Below are positions 1 through 9,408 of a stretch of 64,000 nucleotides of DNA, piece by piece (the stretch's first letter is position 1; each line of letters opens with the position of its first letter). Where the stretch lies: NCBI RefSeq assembly GCF_019097855.1, contig NZ_JAHRGL010000049.1, positions 161,767 through 225,766 on the forward strand. Reading direction: 5' to 3'. The stretch comes from Geopseudomonas aromaticivorans (GTDB lineage Bacteria; Pseudomonadota; Gammaproteobacteria; Pseudomonadales; Pseudomonadaceae). Made by a program: the position numbers and the translations under genes. The notes beneath the pieces were generated by a model, which saw nothing but the letters and a program-made list of their open reading frames with translations, had not been told where the DNA came from and did no database searches.

Positions 1-419
1 AGCACTTCCACCGGCAGCGGGTACTCGCCGAGGCGCTCGACCAGCTTGCTGCCGTCGGCGATGCAGATGAAGGTCTTGGCCACCGCCGCGACGATCTTCT
101 CGCGGGTCAGCGCGCCGCCGCCGCCCTTGATCAGCTCCAGGCGCGCATTGGTCTCGTCGGCGCCGTCGACATAGAACTCCAGCTCGGCAACGCTGTTGAG
201 GTCGTACACCGGGATGCCGTGGCTCTTCAGGCGGGCGGCGGTGGCTTCGGAGCTGGCCACCGCGCCATCGAAGTCGTGACGGATCTTCGCCAGGGCGTCG
301 ATGAAGCAGTTGGCGGTGGAGCCGGTGCCGACGCCGACGATGCTGCGCGACTCGAGGCGCGGATGGATGAAATCGACAGCGGCCTGGGCCACCGCCTGCT
401 TGAGCTGATCCTGGTTCAT
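1..419 (-). CDS. rpiA: Ribose-5-phosphate isomerase A, N-terminal part (cut by window edge)
   Basis: Interconverts ribose-5-phosphate and ribulose-5-phosphate in the cytoplasmic pentose phosphate pathway. The minus-strand reading starts at the ATG at 419 and gives [17 protein letters not shown], followed by a [13 protein letters not shown] phosphate-binding segment, an ASSEAT stretch, [14 protein letters not shown] and [12 protein letters not shown]. These are hallmark RpiA motifs, including the catalytic-region DGADE and the lysine of KGGGGAL. About 139 codons are present; the C-terminal part lies to the left of the window. It is divergent from ilvA across a 149-bp spacer, the rpiA-ilvA arrangement I recall from Pseudomonas. 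Identity is firm; only its completeness cannot be seen. Confidence 0.95.
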   Translation of the reverse strand, partial: MNQDQLKQAVAQAAVDFIHPRLESRSIVGVGTGSTANCFIDALAKIRHDFDGAVASSEATAARLKSHGIPVYDLNSVAELEFYVDGADETNARLELIKGGGGALTREKIVAAVAKTFICIADGSKLVERLGEYPLPVEV

Positions 420-451
420 GGCGGATTCCGCGAAGAGAAAAATCGACCGGC

Positions 452-457
452 ATTATA
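452..457 (-). promoter_or_regulatory. Candidate -10 box for rpiA
   Basis: Read on the minus strand these bases are a perfect TATAAT, about 33 bases upstream of the rpiA ATG, in the short divergent spacer with ilvA. No convincing -35 hexamer stands 16-18 bases further upstream, so this is a composition-based guess at a sigma-70 promoter. Confidence 0.3.
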
Positions 458-568
458 ACGTCAAGACGGCGCGGATCGGCGCAGCGGGCGGGTTTTTGCC
501 GGTGGCCGATGGGCGGTGGCGAGAGTAGACTCGGGCCCATTCCGCCTACCCCGTCTGCGAACTCTCCG

Positions 569-2083
569 ATGCTCGAACAGTACGTGAAGAAGATCCTCAC
601 CTCGCCCGTCTACGATGTGGCGGTGGAAACCCCCCTGCAACCGGCGCGCAGCCTGTCCGAACGACTGAACAACCAGATCCTGCTCAAGCGCGAGGATCTG
701 CAGCCGGTGTTCTCCTTCAAGATCCGCGGCGCCTACAACAAGGTCGCCCAGCTCAGCGAGGAGGAAAAGGCCCGCGGGGTGATCGCCGCCTCCGCCGGCA
801 ACCACGCCCAGGGCCTGGCGCTGAGTGCGAAGAAGCTCGGCATCAAGGCGATCATCGTCATGCCCAAGAGCACGCCGGACATCAAGGTGCAGGCGGTGCG
901 CGCCCGCGGCGCCCGCGTGGTGCTGCACGGCGACGCCTTCCCCGAGGCGCTGGCGCACTGCCTCAAGCTGGTCGAGGAGAAGGGCTACACCTTCGTGCAT
1001 CCCTACGACGATCCGGACGTGATCGCCGGCCAGGGCACCATCGCCATGGAGATCCTCCGCCAGCAGCCGGGCCGCCTCGACGCGATCTTCGTGCCGGTCG
1101 GCGGCGGCGGGCTGATCGCCGGCATCGCCGCCTACGTGAAGTACCTGCGCCCGGACATCAAGGTGATCGGCGTCGAGCCGGAGGAGTCCGACTGCCTGCG
1201 CGCCGCGCTGGCCGCCGACGAGCGAGTGATCCTCAGCCAGGTCGGCCTGTTCGCCGACGGCGTGGCGGTGGCGCAGATCGGCGCCGAGCCGTTCCGCATC
1301 TGTCGCGCCTTCGTCGACGAGGTGGTCACCGTCAGCACCGACGAGATCTGTGCGGCGATGAAGGACATCTACGACGACACCCGCTCGATCACCGAGCCCG
1401 CCGGCGCCCTCGGCGTCGCCGGGATCAAGCGCTACGTGCAGCGCCGCGGCGTCAGCGGGCAGACCCTGGTGGCCATCGACTCCGGTGCCAACGTCAACTT
1501 CGACCGCCTGCGCTACGTCGCCGAGCGCGCCGAGCTGGGCGAGCAGCGCGAGGCGATCATCGCGGTGACCATCCCGGAGAAGCCGGGCAGCTTCAAGGCG
1601 TTCTGCCAGGCCATCGGCAAGCGCGCGATCACCGAGTTCAACTACCGCTACAAGTCGCCGGACGAGGCGCAGATCTTCGTCGGCGTGCAGACCCATCCGG
1701 AGAACGACCCGCGCGAACAGCTGGTGGCGATGCTGCGCGAGCAGGGCTTCCCGGTGCTCGACCTGACCGACAGCGAGCTGGCCAAGCTGCACATCCGCCA
1801 CATGGTCGGCGGCCACGCGCCGGGCGCGGAGAACGAGCGGGTGTACCGCTTCGAATTCCCCGAGCGCCCCGGTGCGCTGTTCAACTTCCTCAACAAGCTC
1901 GGCGGGCGCTGGAACATCTCGATGTTCCACTACCGCAACCACGGCGCCGCCGACGGCCGCGTGCTGGTCGGCCTGCAGGTGCCGGAGGACGAGCGGGCGC
2001 TGCTCACCGAGGCCCTCGACGGTATCGGCTATCCGTACTGGGACGAGAGCAACGACCCGGCCTACCGGCTGTTCCTCGGCTGA
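569..2083 (+). CDS. ilvA: Biosynthetic threonine ammonia-lyase (threonine deaminase)
   Basis: Pyridoxal-phosphate enzyme converting L-threonine to 2-oxobutanoate, the first committed step of isoleucine synthesis. The 504-residue product starts MLEQYVKKIL; an in-frame upstream extension exists, but this ATG fits the family start. The PLP lysine lies in SFKIRGAYNK (about residues 50-60), the glycine-rich phosphate loop is VGGGGLIAG, and the C-terminal third carries two ACT-like regulatory repeats (IPEKPGSFKAF and FPERPGALFNF), as expected of the isoleucine-inhibited long form. Length matches the family. It is monocistronic or leads into the downstream epimerase gene 75 bases away. Many pseudomonads hold two ilvA paralogues; this is the rpiA-linked one. 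Confidence 0.96.
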   Translation: MLEQYVKKILTSPVYDVAVETPLQPARSLSERLNNQILLKREDLQPVFSFKIRGAYNKVAQLSEEEKARGVIAASAGNHAQGLALSAKKLGIKAIIVMPKSTPDIKVQAVRARGARVVLHGDAFPEALAHCLKLVEEKGYTFVHPYDDPDVIAGQGTIAMEILRQQPGRLDAIFVPVGGGGLIAGIAAYVKYLRPDIKVIGVEPEESDCLRAALAADERVILSQVGLFADGVAVAQIGAEPFRICRAFVDEVVTVSTDEICAAMKDIYDDTRSITEPAGALGVAGIKRYVQRRGVSGQTLVAIDSGANVNFDRLRYVAERAELGEQREAIIAVTIPEKPGSFKAFCQAIGKRAITEFNYRYKSPDEAQIFVGVQTHPENDPREQLVAMLREQGFPVLDLTDSELAKLHIRHMVGGHAPGAENERVYRFEFPERPGALFNFLNKLGGRWNISMFHYRNHGAADGRVLVGLQVPEDERALLTEALDGIGYPYWDESNDPAYRLFLG

Positions 2084-2158
2084 CCCCGGCCAGACCGATC
2101 ACAGGGAGGTGATCGCCATGCCCCACCCGCTCCACCTGCCGCCCCGGAGGACGCGCTG

Positions 2159-3424
2159 ATGCGCATCCTGCTGGTCGGTGCCGGCGGCTTCATCGGCCGC
2201 CACCTGCATGTCGCGCTGAGTGCGGCCGGCCACCAGGTGCTCGCCACCGCCCGCCAGCCCGACTCCGGCGCCAGCGGCGACTGGTGCCGGCTGGACCTGG
2301 CCGAGCTGGCCCGCGATCCGCGCGCCTTTGCCTGGCCCGCAGGCATCGAGCTGGTGATAAACGCCGCCGGCCTGCTCTCCACCGACCGCACGCAGCTGGA
2401 CGAGGTACAGAACCTGGGTGCCTGCGCCCTGTTCGAACTGGCCGCCGCTCGGGGCGCGCGGGTGCTGCAGATCTCCGCACTCGGCGCCGAAGACGGGCCG
2501 GACACCGACTTTCTCGCCACCAAGGCCGCGGCCGAGCGCCACCTACTGAGCCTCGGCATTGCTGCGGTGGTGCTGCGCCCCTCGCTGGTGCTCGGCCCCG
2601 GCGCGGCCAGCAGCCGCTGGCTGCTGCGCCTGTCGCCCTGGCCGTGGACGCCGCTGCTGGACAACCGCGCACGCCTGCAGCCGCTGCATATCGACGACCT
2701 GTGCGCCGCGGTGCTCGCCCTGCTGCAGCGCTGGCCGGAGCAACCGTGCAGCCTGGCGCTGGTCGGTCCCGAGGCGCTGACCCAGGGCCAGATAGTCGAC
2801 CGCCTGCGTGCCGCCCAGGGCCGGGGAGCGGGGCGCTACTCGACGCTGCCGCGGCCGCTGGCCGCCCTCGGTGCCTGGCTTGGCGAGCGCGCTGGATGGC
2901 GCGCACTGAACTGCCAGACCCTGCGCCTGGCCCGCCGTGACAACCTCGCCGCGGCCGAGCCACTGGCCGAGGCCTGCGGCTACCGCTGCCTACCGCTGAC
3001 GGCCCGTCTGCACGACTGGCCGCAGGCGGCGGACAGCGCCGGCCTGATCGTGCCGCCGCTGCTGCTCGCGCTGCTGGTGCTGGTCTGGCTGGGTACCGCG
3101 CTGGCCTGTCTCGGCCCCGGCTTCGCCTGGAGCCTGCGCATCCTTGCCGAAGCGGGCATCGACGGCTGGCCAGCGCGGATCGCCGTGGTCAGCGGCGCCC
3201 TGCTCGATGGCGCGCTGGGCCTCGGCCTGCTGTGGCGGCGCTGGCGACGCCACGCCCTGCAGGCGCAGATCGCCCTGATGCTTGGCTACACGGCGCTGAT
3301 CACCTGGCTGCTGCCGCACTACTGGTTCGATCCGTTCCAGGGCGTCGGCAAGAACCTGGTGCTGCTCGGCGCCAGCCTATGGTTGCTGTGGCTACAGCCC
3401 TCCGGCGAACGGACTCGCGCATGA
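2159..3424 (+). CDS. NAD(P)-dependent epimerase/SDR with DoxX-like membrane tail
   Basis: A 421-residue two-part protein. The N-terminal 280 residues form an extended/atypical short-chain dehydrogenase: a Rossmann GAGGFIG motif at residues 7-13, an NAAGLLS stretch, and an LRPSLVLGPG segment typical of NAD-binding epimerases (COG0702-like). From about residue 300 it changes to four hydrophobic helices resembling a DoxX-like membrane domain. Such fusions are common hypothetical proteins in Pseudomonas; the substrate is unknown. A GGAGG sits 9 bases before the ATG. Its stop overlaps the start of the next gene (ATGA), so the two are probably translated together and act at the inner membrane. Confidence 0.75.
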   Translation: MRILLVGAGGFIGRHLHVALSAAGHQVLATARQPDSGASGDWCRLDLAELARDPRAFAWPAGIELVINAAGLLSTDRTQLDEVQNLGACALFELAAARGARVLQISALGAEDGPDTDFLATKAAAERHLLSLGIAAVVLRPSLVLGPGAASSRWLLRLSPWPWTPLLDNRARLQPLHIDDLCAAVLALLQRWPEQPCSLALVGPEALTQGQIVDRLRAAQGRGAGRYSTLPRPLAALGAWLGERAGWRALNCQTLRLARRDNLAAAEPLAEACGYRCLPLTARLHDWPQAADSAGLIVPPLLLALLVLVWLGTALACLGPGFAWSLRILAEAGIDGWPARIAVVSGALLDGALGLGLLWRRWRRHALQAQIALMLGYTALITWLLPHYWFDPFQGVGKNLVLLGASLWLLWLQPSGERTRA

Positions 3425-3888
3425 TCCCCTACCTGCTGCTCAAGACCCTGCACATCCTTTCCTCCACCCTGCTGTTCGGCACCGGCCTCGGCTCGGCCTA
3501 CTACGCCTGGCGCGCCTGGCGCAGCGGGCAGCTGGCGACCATCGCCACCACCTTCCGCCACGTGGTCGCCGCCGACTGGCTGTTCACCACCCCCTGCGCG
3601 CTGCTGCAGCCGGCCAGCGGACTGGCCATGGTCTACCTGGCAGGCTGGCCGCTCGGCCACACCTGGCTGCTGGCGACCCTGTTGCTCTACGCCCTGGCCG
3701 GACTGTGCTGGCTGCCGGTGGTGTGGCTGCAGATCCGCGTGCGCGACCTCGCCGTGCAGGCCGAACGCGACGGCACGCCGCTGCCCGCCATGGCCGGGCG
3801 CTACATGGCCTGGTGGTTCGCCCTCGGCTGGCCGGCGTTCATTGCCTTCCTGGCGATCTTCTTCCTGATGGTGAACAAGCCGGTCTGA
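3421..3888 (+). CDS. DUF2269 family integral membrane protein
   Basis: A 155-residue protein with four predicted membrane helices. It begins MIPYLLLKTLHILSST, has a central FRHVVAADWLFTTP segment and ends in AFLAIFFLMVNKPV. The pattern (HILSSTLLFGTG, W-F-A-L-G-WP-AF near the end) matches the DUF2269 family of small membrane proteins, whose function is not established. It overlaps the upstream epimerase/DoxX gene by 4 bases, suggesting a two-gene membrane-associated unit. A strong terminator follows. Confidence 0.7.
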   Translation: MIPYLLLKTLHILSSTLLFGTGLGSAYYAWRAWRSGQLATIATTFRHVVAADWLFTTPCALLQPASGLAMVYLAGWPLGHTWLLATLLLYALAGLCWLPVVWLQIRVRDLAVQAERDGTPLPAMAGRYMAWWFALGWPAFIAFLAIFFLMVNKPV

Positions 3889-3938
3889 ACCAACGCCACT
3901 CGTCGCCGGCAGGGAGCAACGACACGGCGGCGGCCAGC

Positions 3939-3982
3939 CCACAAACGACAACGGCGCCCGCAGGCGCCGTTGTCGTTTGTGG
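3939..3982. terminator. Bidirectional hairpin terminator between convergent genes
   Basis: A perfect 20-bp inverted repeat with a 4-base loop (arms 3939-3958 and 3963-3982, built on ACAACGGCGCC / GGCGCCGTTGT). Both outer arms contain AAAC/GTTT stretches. It lies between the convergent DUF2269 gene and the HAD phosphatase gene and can serve both. Confidence 0.8.
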
Positions 3983-3990
3983 CTGAACAA

Positions 3991-4644
3991 TCAGCGCAGC
4001 GAGAGCACCGGCCAGCCGCGCTGTTCGGCGATGGCGCGCAGCTCCGCGCAGGGATCGACCGCCACCGGGCAGTCGACCAGCTCCAGCAGCGGCAGGTCGT
4101 TGCGCGAGTCGCTGTAGAAGCAGCTGCCCTCCAGGCTCAGGTCGTTCTCCAGCAGCCAGCGCTCCAGGCGGGTCACCTTGCCCTCACGGAAGCAGGGGAT
4201 GTCGGTGGTGCGCCCGGTGTACTGCTCGCCCTGCATCTCGCACTCGGTGGCCAGCAGGGTGTCGACGCCCAGGCGCGCGGCGATCGGCCCGGTGACGAAG
4301 CGGTTGGTGGCGGTGATGATCACCAGCTGGTCGCCGGCGGCGCGGTGCTCGGCGAGCAGCGCCTCGCCCTTGGCGAGGATGATCGGCTCGATGCACTCGG
4401 CCATGAACTCGCGGTGCCAGGCGTCCAGCTGCGCCCGGTCGTACTGGCCGAGCACGGCCAGGCAGAAGTTCAGGTAGGCGCTGATGTCCAGGCGCCCGGC
4501 TAGGTAGTCCTCGTAGTACTCGTCGTTGCGCGCCTTGTAGACGGCTTCGTCGAGGATGCCGCGCCGGCACAGCCAGTCGCCCCAGGCGTGGTCGCTGTCG
4601 CCGGCCAGCAGGGTATTGTCGAGATCGAAAAGCGCCAGACGCAC
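3991..4644 (-). CDS. HAD-superfamily subclass IB phosphatase, possible histidinol-phosphatase
   Basis: A 217-residue HAD hydrolase. Motif I is FDLDNTLL at residues 5-12 (nucleophile and acid Asp), motif II is the IITATN threonine region, motif III is a lysine in REGKVTRL, and motif IV is [12 protein letters not shown]. The helical cap of the IB class (SerB-like) lies between motifs I and II. The position directly beside rppH-ptsP matches the P. aeruginosa gene I recall being reported as histidinol-phosphate phosphatase, so that role is plausible, but phosphoserine or another small phosphomonoester cannot be excluded from sequence. It is divergent from rppH across about 140 bases. Confidence 0.8.
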   Translation of the reverse strand: MRLALFDLDNTLLAGDSDHAWGDWLCRRGILDEAVYKARNDEYYEDYLAGRLDISAYLNFCLAVLGQYDRAQLDAWHREFMAECIEPIILAKGEALLAEHRAAGDQLVIITATNRFVTGPIAARLGVDTLLATECEMQGEQYTGRTTDIPCFREGKVTRLERWLLENDLSLEGSCFYSDSRNDLPLLELVDCPVAVDPCAELRAIAEQRGWPVLSLR

Positions 4645-4785
4645 GGATAGGCTCTCTCAAGGCAGGATGGGAATGGGCTAGCGTACCCCGTTTTGCCAGG
4701 ACTGCCCATGCGCGGACGCACGCGCGTTGCCGCTGTGACGGGCTTTGTGGAACAATCCGGGCATATCTGTTTTGAGGTGCCTGCC

Positions 4786-5265
4786 ATGATCGATCCCGAT
4801 GGCTTCCGACCGAATGTCGGCATCATTCTGGCCAATGAGGTCGGCCAGGTGATGTGGGCGCGGCGCATCAACCAGGACGCCTGGCAGTTCCCCCAGGGCG
4901 GGATCAACCCGCAGGAATCGCCGGAAGATGCGCTGTTTCGCGAATTGAATGAAGAAGTGGGCCTGGAGCCCGAAGATGTGCGCATTCTCGCCTGCACCCG
5001 CGGCTGGTTGCGCTATCGTTTGCCGCAGCGCCTGGTGCGCACCCACAGCCAGCCGTTGTGCATCGGCCAGAAGCAGAAGTGGTTCCTGCTGCGCCTGACC
5101 GGCGACGAACAGCGGGTGCGCATGGACCTGACCGGCAAGCCGGAGTTCGACGACTGGCGCTGGGTCAGCTATTGGTATCCGCTGGGTCAGGTCGTTTCCT
5201 TCAAGCGCGAGGTGTATCGTCGTGCCCTGAAGGAGCTGGCCCCGCGCCTGCCGATCCGCGCCTGA
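4786..5265 (+). CDS. rppH: RNA pyrophosphohydrolase (Nudix)
   Basis: Removes pyrophosphate from 5'-triphosphorylated mRNA, which triggers RNase E-dependent decay. The 159-residue product starting [12 protein letters not shown] matches the usual pseudomonad length; the longer in-frame reading adds 31 non-family residues and was not used. The Nudix box reads [23 protein letters not shown], that is GX5EX7REUXEEXGU complete, at about residues 37-59. The C-terminal half ([22 protein letters not shown]) is typical of RppH/YgdP. The gene sits 50 bases upstream of ptsP, the same order as in other pseudomonads. Confidence 0.95.
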   Translation: MIDPDGFRPNVGIILANEVGQVMWARRINQDAWQFPQGGINPQESPEDALFRELNEEVGLEPEDVRILACTRGWLRYRLPQRLVRTHSQPLCIGQKQKWFLLRLTGDEQRVRMDLTGKPEFDDWRWVSYWYPLGQVVSFKREVYRRALKELAPRLPIRA

Positions 5266-5315
5266 CCACCACCCACCGACCACCGCCTTCTCTTGGGAGC
5301 GACGCCCCTTTGACC

Positions 5316-7595
5316 ATGCTCCACACGCTGCGCAAGATCATCCAGGAGGTCAACTCCGCCCGGGATCTGGACACCGCCCTGACGATCATCGTCGAGCGCG
5401 TGCGCGCAGCCATGGGCACCCAGGTCTGCTCGGTGTACCTGCTCGATCCGCAGAGCAACCGCTTCGTGCTGATGGCCACCGAAGGCCTCAACAAGGACGC
5501 CATCGGCCAGGTCAGCATGGCCCCCAGCGAAGGCCTGGTCGGCCTGGTCGGCACCCGCGAGGAGCCGCTCAACCTCGAGGACGCCGCCAGCCACCCGCGC
5601 TACCGCTACTTCGCCGAAACCGGCGAGGAGCGCTACGCCTCCTTCCTCGGCGCACCGATCATCCACCACCGGCGGGTGATGGGCGTGCTGGTGGTGCAGC
5701 AGAAGGAGCGCCGCCAGTTCGACGAGGGCGAGGAAGCCTTCCTGGTCACCATGAGCGCCCAGCTCGCCGGCGTCATCGCCCACGCCGAGGCCACCGGCTC
5801 GATCCGCGGCCTCGGCAAGCAGGGCAAGGCCATCGAGGACACCCGCTTCGTCGGCGTGCCCGGCTCGCCGGGCGTGGCCCTGGGCAGCGCCGTGGTGGTG
5901 CTGCCGGCCGCCGACCTGGAGGTGGTGCCGGATCGCCAGGTCAGCGACATCGACGGCGAGATCGCCTACTTCTACAACGCCCTCGAGGCGGTGCGCGCCG
6001 ACATCCATGCGCTGTCCGCACGCCTGGCCAGCCAGCTGCGCCAGCAGGAGCGCGCGCTGTTCGACGTCTACCTGATGATGCTCGACGACGCCTCGCTCGG
6101 CGGCGAGGTGATCAAGGTGATCGAGACCGGTCAGTGGGCGCAGGGCGCCCTGCGCCAGGTAGTCAACGGCCACGTGCAGCGCTTCGAGCAGATGGACGAC
6201 GCCTACCTCAGCGAGCGCGCCTCGGACGTGCGCGACATTGGCCGGCGCCTGCTCGCCTACCTGCAGCAGGCCCGCCAGCAGAAGCTGGTGTACCCGGACA
6301 ACACTATCCTGGTCAGCGAGGAGCTGTCGCCGGCGATGCTCGGCGAAGTGCCGCCCGGCAAGCTGGTCGGTCTGGTCTCGGTGCGCGGCTCGAGCAACTC
6401 GCACGTCTCCATCCTCGCCCGCGCCATGGGCATCCCCACGGTGATGGGCGCGGCCGACCTGCCCTACAGCATGGTCGACGGCATCGAGCTGATCGTCGAC
6501 GGCTATCGCGGCGACGTGTTCACCAACCCCTCGCCCGGCCTGCGCCGCCAGTTCGCCGAGATCGCCGAGGAGGAGCGCCAGCTCAACCTCGGCCTCGAAT
6601 CCCTGCGCTGCCTGCCCTGCGAGACCCTCGACGGCCACCGCCTGCCGCTGTGGGCCAACACCGGCCTGTTCGCCGACATCGCCCGCGCCCACGAGCGCGG
6701 CGCCGAGGGCGTCGGCCTGTACCGCAGCGAAGTGCCGTTCATGACCAACGAGCGCTTCCCCAGCGAGAAGGAACAGGTCGCCCTGTACCGCCAGCAGCTG
6801 GCCGCCTTCCACCCGCTGCCGGTGACCATGCGCACCCTCGACATCGGCGGCGACAAGGCGCTGTCGTACTTCCCGATCAAGGAGGACAACTCCTTCCTCG
6901 GCTGGCGCGGCATCCGCATCACCCTCGATCACCCGGAGATCTTCCTGGTCCAGGCGCGCGCCATGCTCAAGGCCAGCGAGGGGCTGGACAACCTGCGCAT
7001 CCTGCTGCCGATGATCAGCGGCCTGCCCGAGCTGGAAGAGGCGCAGCGTCTGCTGCACCGCGCCTGGAGCGAGGTGCGCGAGGAAGGCGTCGACGTGCCG
7101 ATGCCGCCGGTGGGGGTGATGATCGAGATTCCCGCCGCGGTGTTCCAGACCCGCGAGCTGGCCCGCCAGGTCGACTTCCTCTCGGTCGGCTCCAACGACC
7201 TGACCCAGTACCTGCTCGCCGTGGACCGCAACAACCCGCGGGTGGCCAACCTCTACGACTACCTGCACCCGTCGATCCTCCACGCCCTCAAGCGCGTGGT
7301 CGACGATGCGCACAGCGTCGGCAAGCCGGTGAGCATCTGCGGCGAGATGGCCGGCGACCCGAGCGCCGCCATGCTGCTGATGGCCATGGGCTTCGACTCG
7401 CTGTCGATGAACGCCACCAACCTGCCCAAGGTGAAGTGGCTGCTGCGCCAGGTCTCCCTGCAGCAGGCCCGCGAACTGCTCGACCAGGTGCTGCTCATCG
7501 ACCACGCCCCGCTGATCCACAGCACCCTCAGCCTGGCCCTGCGCCACCTCGGCCTGGCGCGCATGCTCAACCCGGGCGCCTCCACCCAGAACTGA
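5316..7595 (+). CDS. ptsP: Phosphoenolpyruvate-protein phosphotransferase PtsP (enzyme I-Ntr)
   Basis: First enzyme of the nitrogen-related phosphotransferase relay: autophosphorylates from phosphoenolpyruvate and passes phosphate to NPr, influencing nitrogen, potassium and, in pseudomonads, virulence regulation. The product is 759 residues. Residues 1 to about 150 form a GAF sensor domain (LDTALTIIVERVRAAMG, EGLVGLVG). A PEP-utilising N domain follows, then the swivelling domain with the phospho-histidine in SSNSHVSILARAMGIP, and the C-terminal TIM barrel (GVGLYRSEVPFM, LRTLDIGGDK-type segment, SVGSNDLTQYLLAVDRNN, CGEMAGDP). An in-frame TTG lies two codons before the chosen ATG. It is probably co-transcribed with rppH. 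Confidence 0.96.
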   Translation: MLHTLRKIIQEVNSARDLDTALTIIVERVRAAMGTQVCSVYLLDPQSNRFVLMATEGLNKDAIGQVSMAPSEGLVGLVGTREEPLNLEDAASHPRYRYFAETGEERYASFLGAPIIHHRRVMGVLVVQQKERRQFDEGEEAFLVTMSAQLAGVIAHAEATGSIRGLGKQGKAIEDTRFVGVPGSPGVALGSAVVVLPAADLEVVPDRQVSDIDGEIAYFYNALEAVRADIHALSARLASQLRQQERALFDVYLMMLDDASLGGEVIKVIETGQWAQGALRQVVNGHVQRFEQMDDAYLSERASDVRDIGRRLLAYLQQARQQKLVYPDNTILVSEELSPAMLGEVPPGKLVGLVSVRGSSNSHVSILARAMGIPTVMGAADLPYSMVDGIELIVDGYRGDVFTNPSPGLRRQFAEIAEEERQLNLGLESLRCLPCETLDGHRLPLWANTGLFADIARAHERGAEGVGLYRSEVPFMTNERFPSEKEQVALYRQQLAAFHPLPVTMRTLDIGGDKALSYFPIKEDNSFLGWRGIRITLDHPEIFLVQARAMLKASEGLDNLRILLPMISGLPELEEAQRLLHRAWSEVREEGVDVPMPPVGVMIEIPAAVFQTRELARQVDFLSVGSNDLTQYLLAVDRNNPRVANLYDYLHPSILHALKRVVDDAHSVGKPVSICGEMAGDPSAAMLLMAMGFDSLSMNATNLPKVKWLLRQVSLQQARELLDQVLLIDHAPLIHSTLSLALRHLGLARMLNPGASTQN

Positions 7596-7664
7596 AGGCG
7601 GCCCCCGGCTGCTGCGGGCCGCGGGCGCTTCCGGTACCATGGGCGGCCGTTCTGGAGGCCATCG

Positions 7665-8447
7665 ATGGAATTTCTTCTGTACTTGCTGCTGGGCGCCGCT
7701 GCGGGCGTGCTGGCCGGACTGTTCGGCGTCGGCGGCGGCATGATCATCGTGCCGGTGCTGATCTACAGCTTCCAGGCCCAGGGCTTCGCCCCGGAAGTGC
7801 TCACCCACATGGCGGTCGGCACCTCGCTGGCGACCATCGCCTTCACCTCGATCAACTCGATCCGCGCCCACCACCGGCGCGGCGCGGTGCGTTGGGAGAT
7901 CGTGCGCTGGCTGGCGGTCGGCATCCTCGGCGGCAGCGTGCTCGGCGGCCTGACCGCCTCCCTGCTGCACGGTGAATGGCTGCAGAAGATCATCGGCGTG
8001 TTCGCCATCAGCGTGGCGGCGCAGATGGCCTTCAACCTGCAACCCAAGGCCAGCTCCGCGGTGCCCGGCAAGACCGCCCTCGGCGTCGCCGGCGGGGTGA
8101 TCGGCTGGGCCTCGGCGATCATCGGCATCGGCGGCGGCTCGCTGACCGTGCCCTTCCTCACCTGGCGCAGCGTGCCGATGCAGCAGGCGGTGGCCACCTC
8201 GGCGGCCTGCGGCCTGCCGATCGCCATCGCCAGCGCGCTGAGCTTCATGTGGCTGGGCCACAACGAGCCGCAGCTGCCGCAGTGGAGCGCCGGCTTCGTC
8301 TACCTGCCGGCGCTGGTCGGCATCGCCGCCACCTCGATGTTCTTCGCCCGCTTCGGCGCGCAGCTGGCCCACCGCCTGTCGCCGCTCATGCTCAAGCGCC
8401 TGTTCGCCCTGCTGCTGCTCTGCGTGGGCCTGAATTTCCTGCTCTGA
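7665..8447 (+). CDS. TSUP/TauE-SafE family membrane permease
   Basis: A 260-residue integral membrane protein with the internal duplication of the TSUP (TauE/SafE) family: the motif GVLAGLFGVGGGMIIVP near the N-terminus is echoed as GWASAIIGIGGGSLTVP in the second half. About eight hydrophobic helices are visible. Family members export sulfite, sulfoacetate or related organic anions; the substrate here is not readable from sequence. The start is supported by GGAGG eight bases upstream. It lies between ptsP and lgt, and only nine bases separate it from lgt, so it probably shares that transcript. Confidence 0.85.
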   Translation: MEFLLYLLLGAAAGVLAGLFGVGGGMIIVPVLIYSFQAQGFAPEVLTHMAVGTSLATIAFTSINSIRAHHRRGAVRWEIVRWLAVGILGGSVLGGLTASLLHGEWLQKIIGVFAISVAAQMAFNLQPKASSAVPGKTALGVAGGVIGWASAIIGIGGGSLTVPFLTWRSVPMQQAVATSAACGLPIAIASALSFMWLGHNEPQLPQWSAGFVYLPALVGIAATSMFFARFGAQLAHRLSPLMLKRLFALLLLCVGLNFLL

Positions 8448-8456
8448 GGACCTGAC

Positions 8457-9257
8457 ATGCTGGTTTACCCGCAGATCGACCCGGTGGCCATCGCCCTCGG
8501 CCCGCTGAAGATCCACTGGTACGGCCTGATGTACCTGGTCGGCATCGGCGGTGCCTGGTGGCTGGCCTCCCGCCGCCTGGCGCGCTTCGACGCCGCCTGG
8601 ACCCGCGACACCCTGTCCGACCTGATCTTCTGGGCCGCCTGCGGGGTGATTCTCGGCGGGCGCTTCGGCTACGTGGTGTTCTACAACTTCGAGCAGTTCC
8701 TCCGCGACCCGCTGTGGCTGCTGCGCGTGTGGGAAGGCGGCATGTCGTTCCATGGCGGCTTCCTCGGCGTGATGCTGGCCATGTGGTGGTTCGGCAAGCG
8801 CCACGGCAAGAGCCTGTTCGAACTGCTCGACTTCATCGCCCCCATGGTGCCGATCGGCCTCGGCGCCGGGCGCATCGGCAACTTCATCAACGCCGAGCTG
8901 TGGGGCAAGCCCAGCGACGTGCCGTGGGCGATGGTGTTCCCGGCGTGGAGCGACCCCGCCCAGCTGGCGCGCCACCCCTCGCAGCTGTACCAGGCCGCTC
9001 TCGAAGGCGTGGCGCTGTTCGCCATCCTCTGGCTGTACTCGCGCAAGCCGCGGCCGACCATGGCGGTGTCCGGCCTGTTCGCCACCTGCTACGGCCTGTT
9101 CCGCTTCATCGTCGAGTTCGTCCGCGTGCCCGACGCCCAGCTCGGCTACCTGGCGTTCGGCTGGCTGACCATGGGCCAGCTGCTCAGCCTGCCGATGATC
9201 CTCGGCGGCCTGGGGCTGATGGCCTACGCCTACCGACGCCAGGCGCACGCGGCCTGA
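8457..9257 (+). CDS. lgt: Prolipoprotein diacylglyceryl transferase
   Basis: Inner-membrane enzyme that transfers diacylglycerol from phosphatidylglycerol to the lipobox cysteine of prolipoproteins, the first step of lipoprotein maturation. The 266-residue sequence has the family landmarks: an N-terminal [10 protein letters not shown], the essential [10 protein letters not shown] loop, and the signature [17 protein letters not shown], with seven hydrophobic segments. The order lgt then thyA is that of other pseudomonads. Within this window its clients would include the T6SS lipoproteins near 57.6 and 59 kb. Confidence 0.97.
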   Translation: MLVYPQIDPVAIALGPLKIHWYGLMYLVGIGGAWWLASRRLARFDAAWTRDTLSDLIFWAACGVILGGRFGYVVFYNFEQFLRDPLWLLRVWEGGMSFHGGFLGVMLAMWWFGKRHGKSLFELLDFIAPMVPIGLGAGRIGNFINAELWGKPSDVPWAMVFPAWSDPAQLARHPSQLYQAALEGVALFAILWLYSRKPRPTMAVSGLFATCYGLFRFIVEFVRVPDAQLGYLAFGWLTMGQLLSLPMILGGLGLMAYAYRRQAHAA

Positions 9258-9271
9258 ACCGGCGCCGGCCC

Positions 9272-9328
9272 GTAGGGTGCGCCCTGCGCACCATGGGCTG
9301 GCCTTTCGGTGCGCAGGGCGCACCCTAC
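9272..9328. repeat. Palindromic repeat unit, copy 1 (GTAGGGTGCGC type)
   Basis: A perfect 21-bp inverted repeat: the left arm at 9272-9292 begins GTAGGGTGCGCCCTGCGC, and the right arm at 9308-9328 is its exact complement, around a 15-base loop. It lies between lgt and thyA. The same outer sequence recurs at 16952-17010 and 20523-20581, so it is a dispersed REP-like element. It may also terminate lgt transcription. Confidence 0.8.
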
Positions 9329-9408
9329 CAATACCGCCCGGCGGCCTGCCTTGAGCGCCACCGAGGCGACACTTACCATTTCCGCTCCTTCCGAGCCGCG
9401 AGCCTGCG

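Noticed and set aside
461-1942. Minus-strand open reading of 493 codons opposite ilvA
   Set aside because: Antisense to ilvA, repetitive composition, no recognisable protein.
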